Source: Amoeboaphelidium protococcarum
Lineage: Eukaryota; Aphelidiomycota; Aphelidea
DNA length: 64,000 bases
Direction of reading: 5' to 3'
Assembly (NCBI GenBank): GCA_023515745.1
Contig: JALECJ010000257.1
Coordinates: forward strand, 312,687-376,686
Shown here: positions 24,328-37,185 of the stretch, one piece after another
How positions within the stretch are numbered: position 1 is the stretch's first letter
How the letters are laid out: each line of letters begins with the position of its first letter
The notes under the pieces: generated by a model
Database searches by the model: none
The model's input: the letters and a program-made list of their open reading frames with translations, nothing else
What the model was told of the DNA's origin: nothing
Made by a program: the position numbers and the translations under genes

Positions 24328-24993
24328 ATCCCTTAAGCCTGTTCAGCCTTTGAATATATATTGTCGATTGAACGCTCGTTGGATTCGATTCTCATCTTAC
24401 TATGATTGTAGGTAAACGAGGCGATTGAAGCATCTGTTGCAAGCGTCAGCAACCTAAGAGTAGAGGCTGTTAAGAGGAACCAAAAGGGGGAAAAATATAC
24501 TGTAGCCGTTCAGTATATACTGCAGCTGTCCGCCGATTATTCAAAGTCATAATCAGAAGACTCTTTTACTATGACAAATGTCTACATTAAGCCTTGATGT
24601 GTACCAATATAATTGCGCACGAACAAAACTACCATGTAAGCGTAAATCGAAGTACAATAATGCGTAATATAAATTTAACAAAATGTATAGCGCTTAATCA
24701 ATATATATATCGTTCATTGATCAACCGATGATTAACTTCATTAGATGTTCCATAGACGCATTGGTCACTTCTCAATTTAGCGGCTGTCTATATCTTGTGT
24801 CAAGATCTTAACGTTGATCTGCTTCCTCCTATCTATAGTAACTACTTGACTTAGCGGTTAAAATTAGATTTGGCAAAGCGGGACTCCATTTTGAGATTCG
24901 TCCGAGCCATTTTCAGCCAATCATAAAGTTGGTTTTTTGGGTATAAATGCGTAATCGGACTGGTTTCAACTCTTTTCTTCAATAAAATCAGAA
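24328..24993. other. Spacer between the two Fanzor sequences; possible left end and promoter of the element
   Basis: No coding frame. It contains a perfect palindrome CAGTATATACTG at 24511-24522 next to a related ATATACTGTAG word, CCGCCGAT at 24530-24537 (found inverted downstream of the Fanzor gene), and a TATAAAT box at 24942-24948 about 46 bp before the ATG. Element ends cannot be fixed from a single copy. Confidence 0.4.
24942..24948 (+). promoter_or_regulatory. Candidate TATA box of the Fanzor gene
   Basis: GGGTATAAATGCG lies 46 bp upstream of ATG 24994, the right distance for a core promoter with a short leader. Inferred from sequence only. Confidence 0.35.
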
Positions 24994-27084
24994 ATGGCAG
25001 ATCCCCCTATAGAGGTAGCTGATATCGGTGGTGCCTTACCGCCGCGTAAACGTCAACGAGAAGTAAATTGTAAAGCATGTGGTCGCGACGATCACAAGCG
25101 CTCATCCAGTAAACTGTGTCCCAATTATGTCCCTCGTGCAAAAAATGCTGCCAAACCACAAGACAATATGGGAATACCTGTGGCTGAAGCCTACGTAGCT
25201 GTACCTATTGGTTTAAATGTATTTTGCAAAATCGACGCGGTGAAGCATGAGATAAGTGATTTGGTTTCGCGTTGTACTGATCTCAAAGTAGAGGCTTGCA
25301 GACTTCTCCTGTCCTTCGTGCTTAATCATTTGGTATACAATCCTGACACTCCAATGCCAGACATCCGCTTTGGCGCAAATGGGTAGATGCGTAACTTCTT
25401 CAGCTCTTTGATTGCTAATCCTAGGCGGCGTGATCTGCTTAATCGTAATACCTGCAACTGGGCGGCTTTAAACGAGTTTATTGAAGCACACTATGTACCT
25501 CGTCGTCCTGCTGACTTGTTTTGGTGTGACATGCGAGGCTACTCAAACATGGTTACTGCCTTGGCTTCAGCTCACAATGACGATTGCGCTAGACATATAA
25601 GCACAAACTTGCCATCAAGGCTGAAACAATGGCTGCGCCACAAGTTTCGAAAACATCTCGGCTTCTGTTTGGAGGAGGATGATGTTTGCACCCTTGCTGT
25701 TTATGTCCTGGCGTTGATAAACCCACCTGAAGATATTGAAGAAATGCCTCCTTATCCTGCAGAAATTATCGACAATTGTGGTAACGGAGAATTGGTGGTG
25801 TATTACATGGACTACTACGAGACGCGTGCACGTCAATACATCCTTTGCAATCTCCCAATGGATAAGGCTAGTCTTCAGAACAACTGGCATCTGTATCTGA
25901 AATCCATGTGGCGTATCCTTCGTACATTTGAAAGTAATCATCAAATGTATGAGGAGGAGTATCTGCTAAACAATGAAGGTCCTCTACTAAACGTTTACGC
26001 GTTGCTGCCTCTAAATGGATTTACGCAGAAACACATCCTGATCACGTCCAATGTGCTGAAGGAGATATGTGTTGCTGCTAATCTGCCAGATGTCCGTCAG
26101 ATGGATGTTCACGCTTTGTGGTCACAATGTTTCAAGTTGAACAAGGTCTCCACTACTGGCAATCAGAGAAGACGTTTTGGCTACTCCATAACATCCGATG
26201 GTGTTGGCTGTTCTGCTTCCGTTTTACGTCCTGCCTATCCTGCCCCTCCTGCTAGCCGCTACGGGTTCGCTTTCGATGGTACCGGATATTAACCGCTGGA
26301 TGTAAACAATGAGACCCGCGTTATCGGGATTGACGTCAATCGTGGCGTGCTTTTGGCTGCTTCTTGTGGTCCTGATGACCGGATTGCAGATGTTCCAACC
26401 GATCAGACGCCGTTTGCTGATGGAACGCATGAGCTGGTGTACACGACTGCTAGATGGCGTGAAGAGAACGGAGAAAAGTTTGGTGAAAAGAAGAAGGCTG
26501 CATGGAATGAAATAGCTCCAGAGGTCGTTAATGCCATGGCCCAGATTCCTTCCGCCAAATCAACTTCGTTTCTGGGGATCATCTAACATTTGCAGTACGT
26601 ACTGCAACATAGAGATGCATTCACTGGCTTCTACCGTCCTGAGATGTGGCGAAAGCTGAGGAGAAAGCTATTCTCCAAGCGCCAAAGGGCCTATGACAAT
26701 TTGGCGCGTATGCTGACTCTCCGCCAAGATGGTTAGTTTGACCATAACACCATCATTGCATACGGCGCTGGCAACTTTGACACTGCGTCTCCTGGATATC
26801 CTGCGACTCCGAACAAGCGGCTGTTTTATGAGCTGAAGAAACGCTGCAGAGTCCGCTTGGTCCCTGAATATCGAACCAGTCAAAGATGTAGTAATTGCGA
26901 GAGTGAGCTTGGTCAATCACGAGTATGGAGAATTAAGCATTGTCCAAATAACAATTGCTTAGCTATCTGGCACCGTGATGTGAATGCGGCACGTAACATT
27001 CGCTACATCTTTCTGGCAAGAAATCGTGACGGTGGTGAAAGGCCGGTTCCATTTCGATACGATCCTCCTCGTCCTCAATAATGA
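24994..27084 (+). CDS. Intact Fanzor (TnpB-like) RNA-guided DNA endonuclease
   Basis: A single uninterrupted frame of 696 residues (five in-frame TAR codons read as Gln) ends at TGA 27082. The N-terminus has a basic NLS-like PPRKRQR (16-22) and a CX2CX4HX7C knuckle (C26, C29, H34, C42). A long alpha-helical region follows. RuvC-I is VIGIDVNRG with Asp447. The catalytic Glu625 lies in LVPEYRTS, next to the zinc ribbon (C632, C635, C650, C655). RuvC-III HRDVNAARNI carries Asp662. The complete D-E-D triad and four-Cys ribbon indicate a potentially active enzyme. Fanzors are eukaryotic relatives of TnpB that cut DNA guided by an omega-RNA usually encoded at the element's 3' end. No transposase is nearby. 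Confidence 0.9.
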
Positions 27085-27300
27085 TCAGTCCAGGCTCCGC
27101 GCGCAACAGTCTGATCGGCGGTGCAAATCCGTTGCTGTCCCTAGTTCGGTGAAAAATACAGTAACACGCGAATATCGAGATTACGCGCTATCTGGTCGTC
27201 GAGTTCCGAAACAGTTGATGAAGAAGCAAGTTAATAATAAAACTAAGTTACTACTAAAGTTACTTTTGTATATACAACGACTAATCTCATTCAACCATGA
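27085..27300 (+). other. Candidate omega-RNA / right-end region of the Fanzor element
   Basis: No CDS. Immediately 3' of the Fanzor stop is a GC-rich stretch with CTCCGCGCGCAACAG and ATCGGCGG at 27114-27121, the reverse complement of CCGCCGAT at 24530-24537. In described Fanzor systems the guide RNA scaffold spans the 3' end of the gene and the element end, so this is where it would be expected. The assignment is by position only. Confidence 0.3.
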
Positions 27301-27928
27301 TCATTATAGCAGACTCAACTGCTTTTCAATCAACAGCTTTCCCCAAATAGAAAAAGCGCTATTCACAGTTCCACAGAAGAACATCACATCACCTACAAGA
27401 TCACAGTCAGAGATATTCAGTAGAATTAAATACAAGCACGTCTAACGTAAAACTTACTTGGATTGTCAGACCAGCCACGAGCAGAAATGTTCATCTCAGA
27501 TTCTTAAACGTTAAGCCAAGATCCACCATCGTCCGAGAATAAGAATAAATTTTGGAAGTAGCGCTCAGCCTCAGCCTAATTATTTGAATACACAACAACG
27601 GTGAGAGAGTCCAATAATTGAACCGTGATACAAAAGTTCTTCAGAGGCTCAAATTTCCTAATAAACAATTACTCGCTCTACACTGAATATAGGGATTATA
27701 CCAGTTAACACCTAAATCAAATCTTACTGAATAGCGCATTCTGTCCAGCTTGTGATCCCAGCCTTGTTCCATCAGCCATTTCATGTTAATGTCAATAGGG
27801 ACAACACTGGGTTGACATTTGATGACAAAGACTTGGTTCGCCATCGTACTCTCCTGGTTCATTGAATCATTTGACAATCGGTAATCCTTAAGTGGTAAGG
27901 AGGATATTGGGGTATCCTGCACAGTCAT
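27301..27928 (-). CDS. Unknown three-exon gene
   Basis: Exons 27728-27928, 27458-27677 and 27301-27392 with introns of 50 nt (GTAAGA...GTGTAG) and 65 nt (GTAAGT...CTTGTAG) give 170 residues ending TGA. The splice sites match the local consensus and keep frame at both junctions, which makes the model credible. The protein has a core running from MANQVFVIKCQPSVVPIDI through WLMEQGWDHKLDRMRY to FITVQ-like and LFSDDGGSWLNVQE segments, and a C-terminal helix (GKLLIEKQLSLL). I do not recognise the fold. It ends only 217 bp from the Fanzor stop. Confidence 0.65.
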
Positions 27929-28233
27929 TTCTCTCTTGACAACTTTCTACTAAAATAATTAGTAAATTTTTTTAATTTAATGGTATATTGCACGTATGAA
28001 AGAGAGGCTATTGAAGTGGCAATGCGTCCAAGCAAAAGCAGAAACGCGAAACGCGAAGGCGCTTAGAGCACAGCTGACGCTTATGATAGTTCTCGCAGTC
28101 AGAGAGAGAGAGAGTTTGAAGCAAAAATGAGGATTTAAAGTAACATTAACAATGTTGTAACAATAGGATTCTCATCAATCTCATCTCCAACAAGGTATGC
28201 CAACATGACGATCAGTGCAACAGAGGAGTAGTT

Positions 28234-30812
<2,579 letters not shown>

Positions 30813-31400
30813 ATCGAGTGGGCAGAGTTCTAAGTTAGAAGACTAAAAGTACAGTAATGTAATTTACTCCTGTTTCAAAAAAGAAATCGTGTTGAAGACT
30901 GGTGGGCGATTTGCTGAAACGCGCGTTCGTTTAACAGTCCATTTAGTGCTTTTCCTTCTCTTGAGAATGTAGTTGTAGCGAGTTCTGAAACAGTTGACGA
31001 TAAGTCTAAGGACTGGCTAATAGAGCAGGAAAACTTTACCGGTATTCGATGCGGTTAAAGTCTAAATCGTGTAATTAGTATGATTGCCTATTTTATCTTG
31101 TGTCGGATTCATCATGCACTTGTTTTGAGTTCCGAGCTGAATCTATTAAATCAAATATGAATGTTTAATTCTACTATATCATAAAGAGCTCGCATAACAC
31201 TTTGAAAGCCGTCTTCATTATGCCACATAACAACGATCATTCAGCTCAGTCCATTCGACGCGTTACGTTTGCTCTTCCCGTTGTGAGATTTCTTCATCCG
31301 TTCGTTCTTTCGTTCAAGCCGACGGATCGGACAATCTCCTTTTCCCTCCTCTACTGATAATACTCGACAGTCTAACTAATAAACTTTATATTTAGTTAAA
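30813..31400. promoter_or_regulatory. Divergent promoter region of MCM3 and thiolase 2
   Basis: 588 bp without a coding frame between head-to-head genes. It carries AAACGCGCGTTCG near 30920 and an ACGCGT near 31258. ACGCGT is the MluI cell-cycle box bound by MBF in fungi, where it controls MCM genes. That regulation here is an inference. Confidence 0.35.
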
Positions 31401-32727
31401 ATGGAATCTTAGAGAATTAATTTGGTTAACAGCCATTTGGAAGCTGCAGCTGGAAAGTTTGCTAAAAAGAGCCCAGATGATGTAGTTATTGTTGCGTAAG
31501 TATTTGATGCTGCTTCAGTTTTGTTTATAGACGACAACCTATTAATGTTACATACGTTCACTTTAAATCTCTATGTGTAGTGCTGTGAGAACTCCTTTGA
31601 CTCGTGCTCGTAAGGGTGGTTTCAAAGACACTTTGTAGGAGGAGATATTGGCATTTGCTTTGAAAGGAATCCTGGACAAGACTGGTATCGACCCTGCTCT
31701 GGTTGAAGATATTCAAGTTGGCAATGTTCTGCCTCCTGGTGGTGGCGCGACATTGGCTAGAATGTCCATGCTGTATGCTGGGTATCCAGACACTTCAAGT
31801 GTGAGTACCGTGAATCGTCAGTGTTCCAGCGGATTGTAGGCTTGTGCTAGCATCGTGGCTTCTATTTAGACTGGTGTTATTGAAGTCGGTATCGGTGCCG
31901 GTGTGGAGTCAATGACCAGCAACTATGGTCCTAATGCTGTGCCATCTCAGATGAGTGATAAAGTGCTGAGCAATAAGCAGGCTGCAGATTCTTTAATTCC
32001 TATGGGACAGACCTCGGAGAATGTTGCCTCCTAGTTTGGAGTGTCGCGTGAGGTACAGGATAAGTTCGCCGTGGCCAGTCATGAGAAGGCTAGCATTGCA
32101 ACGAAGAATGGCTGGTTCAAGGAGGAAATTGTACCGTGCCAAGTCACTGTCACTGGTAAAGATGGTGCTGAGAAGACTGTCACTTTGACGCAAGACGATG
32201 GTATTCGCGCAGGAACAACTTTTGAGACGCTGAGCAAGTTAAGACCTGCCTTTAAAGAAGATGGTACCACCACGGCTGGTAATGCAAGTCAAGTCACCGA
32301 TGGTGCAGCTGCTGTATTGTTAATGAAGCGCTCCAAGGCTTAGCAATTGGGATTGCCTATTGTTGGCAAGTGGATCAGTTTCGCCGTTGCTGGTGTACCT
32401 CCACATATCATGGGCATTGGACCAGCTTTAGCCATTCCAAAGGCTTTGAAGAAGGCTGGCTTGAGTGTGAATGACATTGACATTTATGAAATTAATGAGG
32501 CATTTGCGTCCTAGTGCGTGTACAGCATCAAGACTTTGAACATCCCATTTGAGAAGGTGAATCCAAAGGGTGGTGCTATTGCATTGGGTCATCCATTGGG
32601 TGCTACTGGTGCAAGACAGATTGCCACTATATTGCCTGAGTTGAAGCGTACTGGAAAGAAGTTGGGTGTTGTTAGTATGTGTATCGGTACTGGCATGGGC
32701 GCAGCTGCAGTTATTCAAGCTGAATGA
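31401..32727 (+). CDS. POT1: Peroxisomal 3-ketoacyl-CoA thiolase, copy 2, with PTS2
   Basis: Exons 31401-31495 and 31581-32727 with an 85-nt intron (GTAAGT...TGTGTAG) encode 413 residues. The N-terminus contains RINLVNSHL at residues 5-13, an exact (R/K)(L/I/V)X5(H/Q)(L/A) peroxisomal targeting signal type 2, as in known peroxisomal thiolases. Catalytic motifs [20 protein letters not shown] and CIGTGMGAA are intact. It has a [10 protein letters not shown] insert missing from copy 1. Function: last step of peroxisomal beta-oxidation. It is convergent with the subtilisin gene, with only 68 bp between the stops. Confidence 0.95.
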
Positions 32728-32795
32728 TTTGTTGAATGAAAAGTTTTTAAACATTCAACAAGAAGAATGAGAGGAAATATATATATCAGTGTTAT

Positions 32796-35132
32796 TCATG
32801 GACGATCACGTACATTTTTTGACTATGGTGACCATTATGCTTTCTTGGCATCAGGATTCAGAGATCTTATTGGAATGGGTGCACGCAATGTTGTATCATT
32901 AGGTACGTCAAACTTTGGACTAAACGCAGATTGAGGACTATCCAATTCAACCTACCTGTTGTTGGCAATCACAGCAGGAGTCACGGGTGACATTGCATTC
33001 GGGGACATTGGTGACATTTTACCCGGACCATTATCATCTTTTAACTAACGCAGCCTTTGTGATGGAGCAGGAATTTACAGTCGTGGTGGCGGCGTCACAG
33101 CAACATCGTACACACTGGTGAGGCGCTTGTGTTTAAACGGACTGGTAACTAACCTTTTCCTACCATCTTCCACTATAATGTTACGCGCTACAGGACTCGC
33201 AGGTCCAGAGCTAATATCTGCCAAGTGTGGCAATTATCGTCGAGGTATAAGACTTTCCACCTCAGACACTCTTGCCTACTTCTTATTCTGCATTGGCGTT
33301 TTAAGGGCCTGCTTCTGCACTTGCTCGTGCAACTGTTGCGCGGCTTATTGTAGCATCAATTATTGTCTAGGAGACAGACTACGTCTAGGAGGTGACCGAG
33401 AATTAGGAGACTTCTTTACGACTGGCGGTTCTTCATCCTACGTACGACCTTTATCCAAAGCTGCATGGACTTCATCTCCTTAAACGCGCAGAGATGCCTG
33501 CCTCATATCGATAAATAAAGGGGGATTTTCCACCATTAAATCCTCAGGCTGCAACTGCTTCTATAATGACTTTCGCTCAGAATCACGAATATCCTAATTC
33601 TCAAATGGCTGAGCTGCTAATTTCTAGTTCTTCCTCTTCAGCTATTACAATCTCCTGCGTCGATTACAGAACCACACCATGATCAAGACAACGGTAACAG
33701 CCACCACAGATCCAACAACAGCATATATGATTGTTTTAGTAACATCCGGCTTGTTAGTGCCTCTCAAAACCGACTCAATATATCCTGGCGGAGCAAGTTT
33801 AACAAATTGTTCCTTAGCACCAGGAGAATTTGCCTCTGGGATGCTGAAGGATTTAAGCAACCTATTAGGACTACTTTATGCATTTCTCACGACATTCATC
33901 TGAGCAGCGCTGATGAGAGCATTTTTTACATCTTCCGGAGACGCGTTAGGATTTCTCTGTAAGTACAATGCTGCAACTCCGGCAGCAAAGGGAGTTGCCT
34001 GACTTGTACCATCTCTAGATAGATATTAATTGCCTGGTGCTGTGCTAACAATTCCTTATCCAGGAGCAAAGAGGGAAACGCAAGATCCATAATTGGAAAA
34101 TGAAGCTCTCCTATCACTAGAGTCGCTTGCACCAACAGTGAATACATTTGGGGTTCCAGCAGGAGTACCGTCACACCCGTCTAGATTATCATTTCCAGAC
34201 GCTGCAAACACTGAAATTCCAAGATTGATCACTCTACCGATTGCTGCATCCAGAGGCTAACTACGCGGATACTGGCCTTGCGCATTCTTAATTGGCCCAA
34301 GACTCATGTTAATCAGAGCTGGCTTAACATAATTCTAGGTAACATACTCAAGAGCTGCGACAATATCGGAATTTGATGCGCGATCAGCACAGTCAAAAAC
34401 TTACAGCGAGAACATATTAGCCTGCTTCGCCACTCCAGTATTCACGCCACCAATGATACCTGCAACGTGAGTGCCATGTCCAGAGCAGTCTCCACCACGA
34501 GCCTAGCCTTCTTGAGTGCTAAATACTATTTTAGATCGACCGGTGAATTCAGGGTGAACAGTATCCATACCGCTATCGACAATGTAGACATTTACACCAT
34601 TTCCAGTTAGATCAAACGTATACTGGCGATCAAGTGGTAACATTGCCTAATCGATCCTGTCAAGACCCCATAAATTACTGTCGCATTACTGTACTTACGT
34701 CAGAGAGTGAGTAAAATCTTGCTCAATGTACTCAATATAAGGAATCCGTCGAATAATATCTATCGGTATTTCAGCAGGAAATTGTACAGAGAATCCATTC
34801 AAAGTCTTTGTGTACCGATGTACAACAGAGCCATCAAGCAGCAACATGATTTAATTGATGACGTCAATAGCACTTTTTGGCGTAGAATCCTTCAACTTTA
34901 TAATGTATTGGTTGTCTATACGTGAGCTATTAGAGGCCAGTATAAGAGGTATATTCAAAACCTCTCTTGAAAGTGTACCATTACTGATCAACCGTTAGAA
35001 AGTTGAGACAATGGACGCGTTACTTTTTACCAGAGGGCCCAACATATCCACCAATTGCAGCTGTGCTCGAATTTATACTATACAAGAAAGAAATAGAATA
35101 CATAGATAAAAACAAGCACGTGATATGAGCAT
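32796..35132 (-). CDS. Membrane-anchored subtilisin-like serine protease (S8, proteinase K type)
   Basis: 778 residues from ATG 35132 to TGA 32796, no introns. Signal peptide [19 protein letters not shown], then an I9 inhibitory prodomain ([19 protein letters not shown] to EYIEQD) and an S8 domain with [13 protein letters not shown] (Asp), [16 protein letters not shown] (His), the ASGND oxyanion region and [17 protein letters not shown] (Ser). A single transmembrane helix ([20 protein letters not shown]) is followed by NRRRR and a long cytosolic tail rich in Pro, Ser, Arg and Gln with SP repeats ([15 protein letters not shown]). Secreted proteinase K relatives normally stop after the catalytic domain, so the anchor and long tail are unusual. 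The tail suggests phosphorylation. Confidence 0.92.
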
Positions 35133-35526
35133 TATATATATCTGAATATTTACAGTCTGTGTGAGGTTGGAATTTGAAACTAAAAGATTAATCAATGAGG
35201 ATCACAGAGCTTGGCTGCAAGAGATTGTAACAATCTAACGTCAAGATCATGCCAATCACAAGCTAATTGTTCTCTTGATTAAGACTTCTGATTGGCTCAG
35301 AGTTGTTATTTCTTTTTATGAGTGTTATTACTTTGCTCTGCTTATAACTGTTATCCATTAATATCCCGCCTCATTATTTGAATGGCAGTGATAATTAGGC
35401 GAAGCGGATCATCCGTTTCAACCGTTGTCAAGTCGGGAAATTCCCGTTGTTTTATCTCCTGAAATCAGATGATCATCCATCCATCCATTCAGTAGTAATC
35501 TTTCTTTCAACACCGAATATATTTAC
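35133..35526. other. Divergent intergenic region
   Basis: 394 bp between the subtilisin gene and the unknown gene at 35527. It shows AT-rich sequence and a CTGAATATTTACAG word but no coding frame or recognised RNA. Confidence 0.5.
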
Positions 35527-36186
35527 ATGACTGCTGGTTCAGATAAAGATCCTCAAGATTCAAATACTTCCTTAGGCGATTCCCCTAATGCAGTACATGC
35601 TGTTAGACGGAAATTTAAACATCTCACCAAAAGTATATTGAACTCAAGGGATGACAATGTCAACAACACCTTTACCGCTAATGACAATAGTAAAGGAAAA
35701 GACGATAATGGAGGAACTTCAATGGGTCGAATCTAACCAGAAGAGTTAAAATGGATCAAACAGTATGGAAAGTGGGATGAACTGTGTCTCGGTGTCTGGA
35801 AATAGAACTAAATCGGTCGCAAGTATAAATTTCCTGGGCAGTGCCGAGGAGTCCAGGTGATCAGATCTAACAATGTAGCCGAGATCAAAACGGGCCGTTT
35901 CAGCGACGGGAATTTTACGATTGTGCTTCCCAAGAGAAGAGTTGGAAATGCGGCGCGTTCTACAACCGTTCAGTAATAACAAAGCACTGGTGACCGGTTC
36001 ATTGCATTGTGGGAAAAGCAAAAGATTGTCTCCCAGAAATTGATTAATAACGTATGGGATTAGGATAAACTGTATCAAGGCTTTCATAAGCTAATTGATA
36101 TGTCATCAAAAGTGTTCTATCTCAATCTTAAATTCATTGATGCCACTTTAAATAGGATACTGAATATAAAACCCAAAGATGTTTGA
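35527..36186 (+). CDS. Unknown 219-residue protein
   Basis: A single frame from ATG 35527 to TGA 36184, with TAR codons throughout. The N-terminal third is low-complexity, polar and Asn/Asp-rich (DDNVNNTFTANDNSKGKDDN). The rest has a basic/hydrophobic region, including KWIKQYGKWDELCLGVW, NQIGRKYKFPGQCRGVQV and FSDGNFTIVLPKRRVG, and a C-terminal helical part (LINNVWDQDKLYQGFHKL). No signal peptide or membrane helix. I do not recognise the family. The regular amino-acid composition supports a real gene. Confidence 0.65.
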
Positions 36187-36655
36187 TACACTGATGGATG
36201 AATAGATTTGATTTGCGATTTTTTGTTTTCAAATTTGCAGATTATCTGAGTTCAAAATGTTCATTGATAGATAACGACTGCTGCACAAAGGCGCGTATTT
36301 CTCGAGGTTCTTTCAGTTTAAAAGTAGACGTAACTATCTCATACTGAGTTCCCTGCTGCTTGCCAACGCAACTCTTAACGGTATAATTTTGTACAAGTAC
36401 TTTCAAGCTCCTGATGAATTCACCGTATGATTGCTATTGTGATATTCTTGATTTGATCTGAATTTAAATTGATATGTAGGAGTATATCGCGTCATTATGG
36501 AATATGAATGGTGCATTACAGTAAAAGTCTGATCAATCAGATAGTATATCACAAGAATGAGTATTGTAAGTAAATAGAATATTTAAATTGTTGAACCTTT
36601 TCTACTTGAGATTTTCATCGTTCGTTACTCACACACAAGTTCTCAGCAATAGGAG
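36187..36655. other. Gap with a possible small minus-strand exon
   Basis: On the minus strand, roughly 36480-36240, a protein-like frame runs through EFIRSLKVLVQNYTV, TSTFKLKEPREIRAF and LSINEHFELR. No family is recognised and no convincing start exon or TGTAG acceptor was found. On the plus strand ATGAGTATT followed by GTAAGT at about 36556 could be an extra 5' exon for the parvulin gene (spliced to the CTCAG at about 36646). Confidence 0.3.
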
Positions 36656-37120
36656 ATGGGCAAGAGCAGCCTATAAAAGGGTTCCAACAAAGCAGATGGG
36701 TATTTTAGATTAAGTAAAGTCAATTAATGATTTGATGTATTTCCGTGTAGACAATCTTTGAAGCCTGCCAATAGTATCAAGGTGCGACATATTCTTTGCG
36801 AGGTATTACATTTCAAGTCGATGGCGCGCTCAACTTTACGCGTAATCATTCATTGAGGGTAGAAACTTGGCAAGTGTATGGAGGCATTAGAACAACTTAA
36901 AGCCGGTAAACCATTTGACAAAGTTGCAGAACAGTATTCAGAAGATAAAGCGCGGAATGGGGGCAGTCTGGGCTATATGAACAGAGGGAGTATGGTTGGA
37001 CCGTTCCAAGAGGCCGCGTTTGAACTTCAAGTGTCAACAGTCTCTTAACCAATTTTCACTGATCCTCCTGTGAAGACCAAGTTTGGTTACCATATCATAA
37101 TGGTTGAAGACAGAAAATGA
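36656..37120 (+). CDS. PIN4: Parvulin-type peptidyl-prolyl isomerase, PIN4/Par14 family
   Basis: Three exons (36656-36699, 36751-36802, 36863-37120) with introns of 51 and 60 nt encode 117 residues. A basic Gly/Ser/Lys-rich leader ([14 protein letters not shown]) precedes the parvulin domain: [55 protein letters not shown] and [12 protein letters not shown]. The short basic leader and NGGSLGYM fit Par14 rather than Pin1, which has a WW domain. Par14 acts in ribosome biogenesis and chromatin. An upstream coding exon (ATGAGTATT) is possible. Confidence 0.92.
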
Positions 37121-37185
37121 TAAAATAATGTTTAATTTGTTCAATATTCAAATTCTTCATATCGAGTTAATGATATAACGCGCTC

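Noticed and set aside
33118-33483. Plus-strand 121-codon frame with many Cys
   Set aside because: It is the antisense shadow of the Pro/Gln-rich cytosolic tail of the subtilisin gene.
34680-34720. A tiny intron (GTAAGT...CGACAG) in the subtilisin prodomain
   Set aside because: It would be about 21 nt, and the unspliced frame joins the I9 domain to NLWGLDRI correctly.
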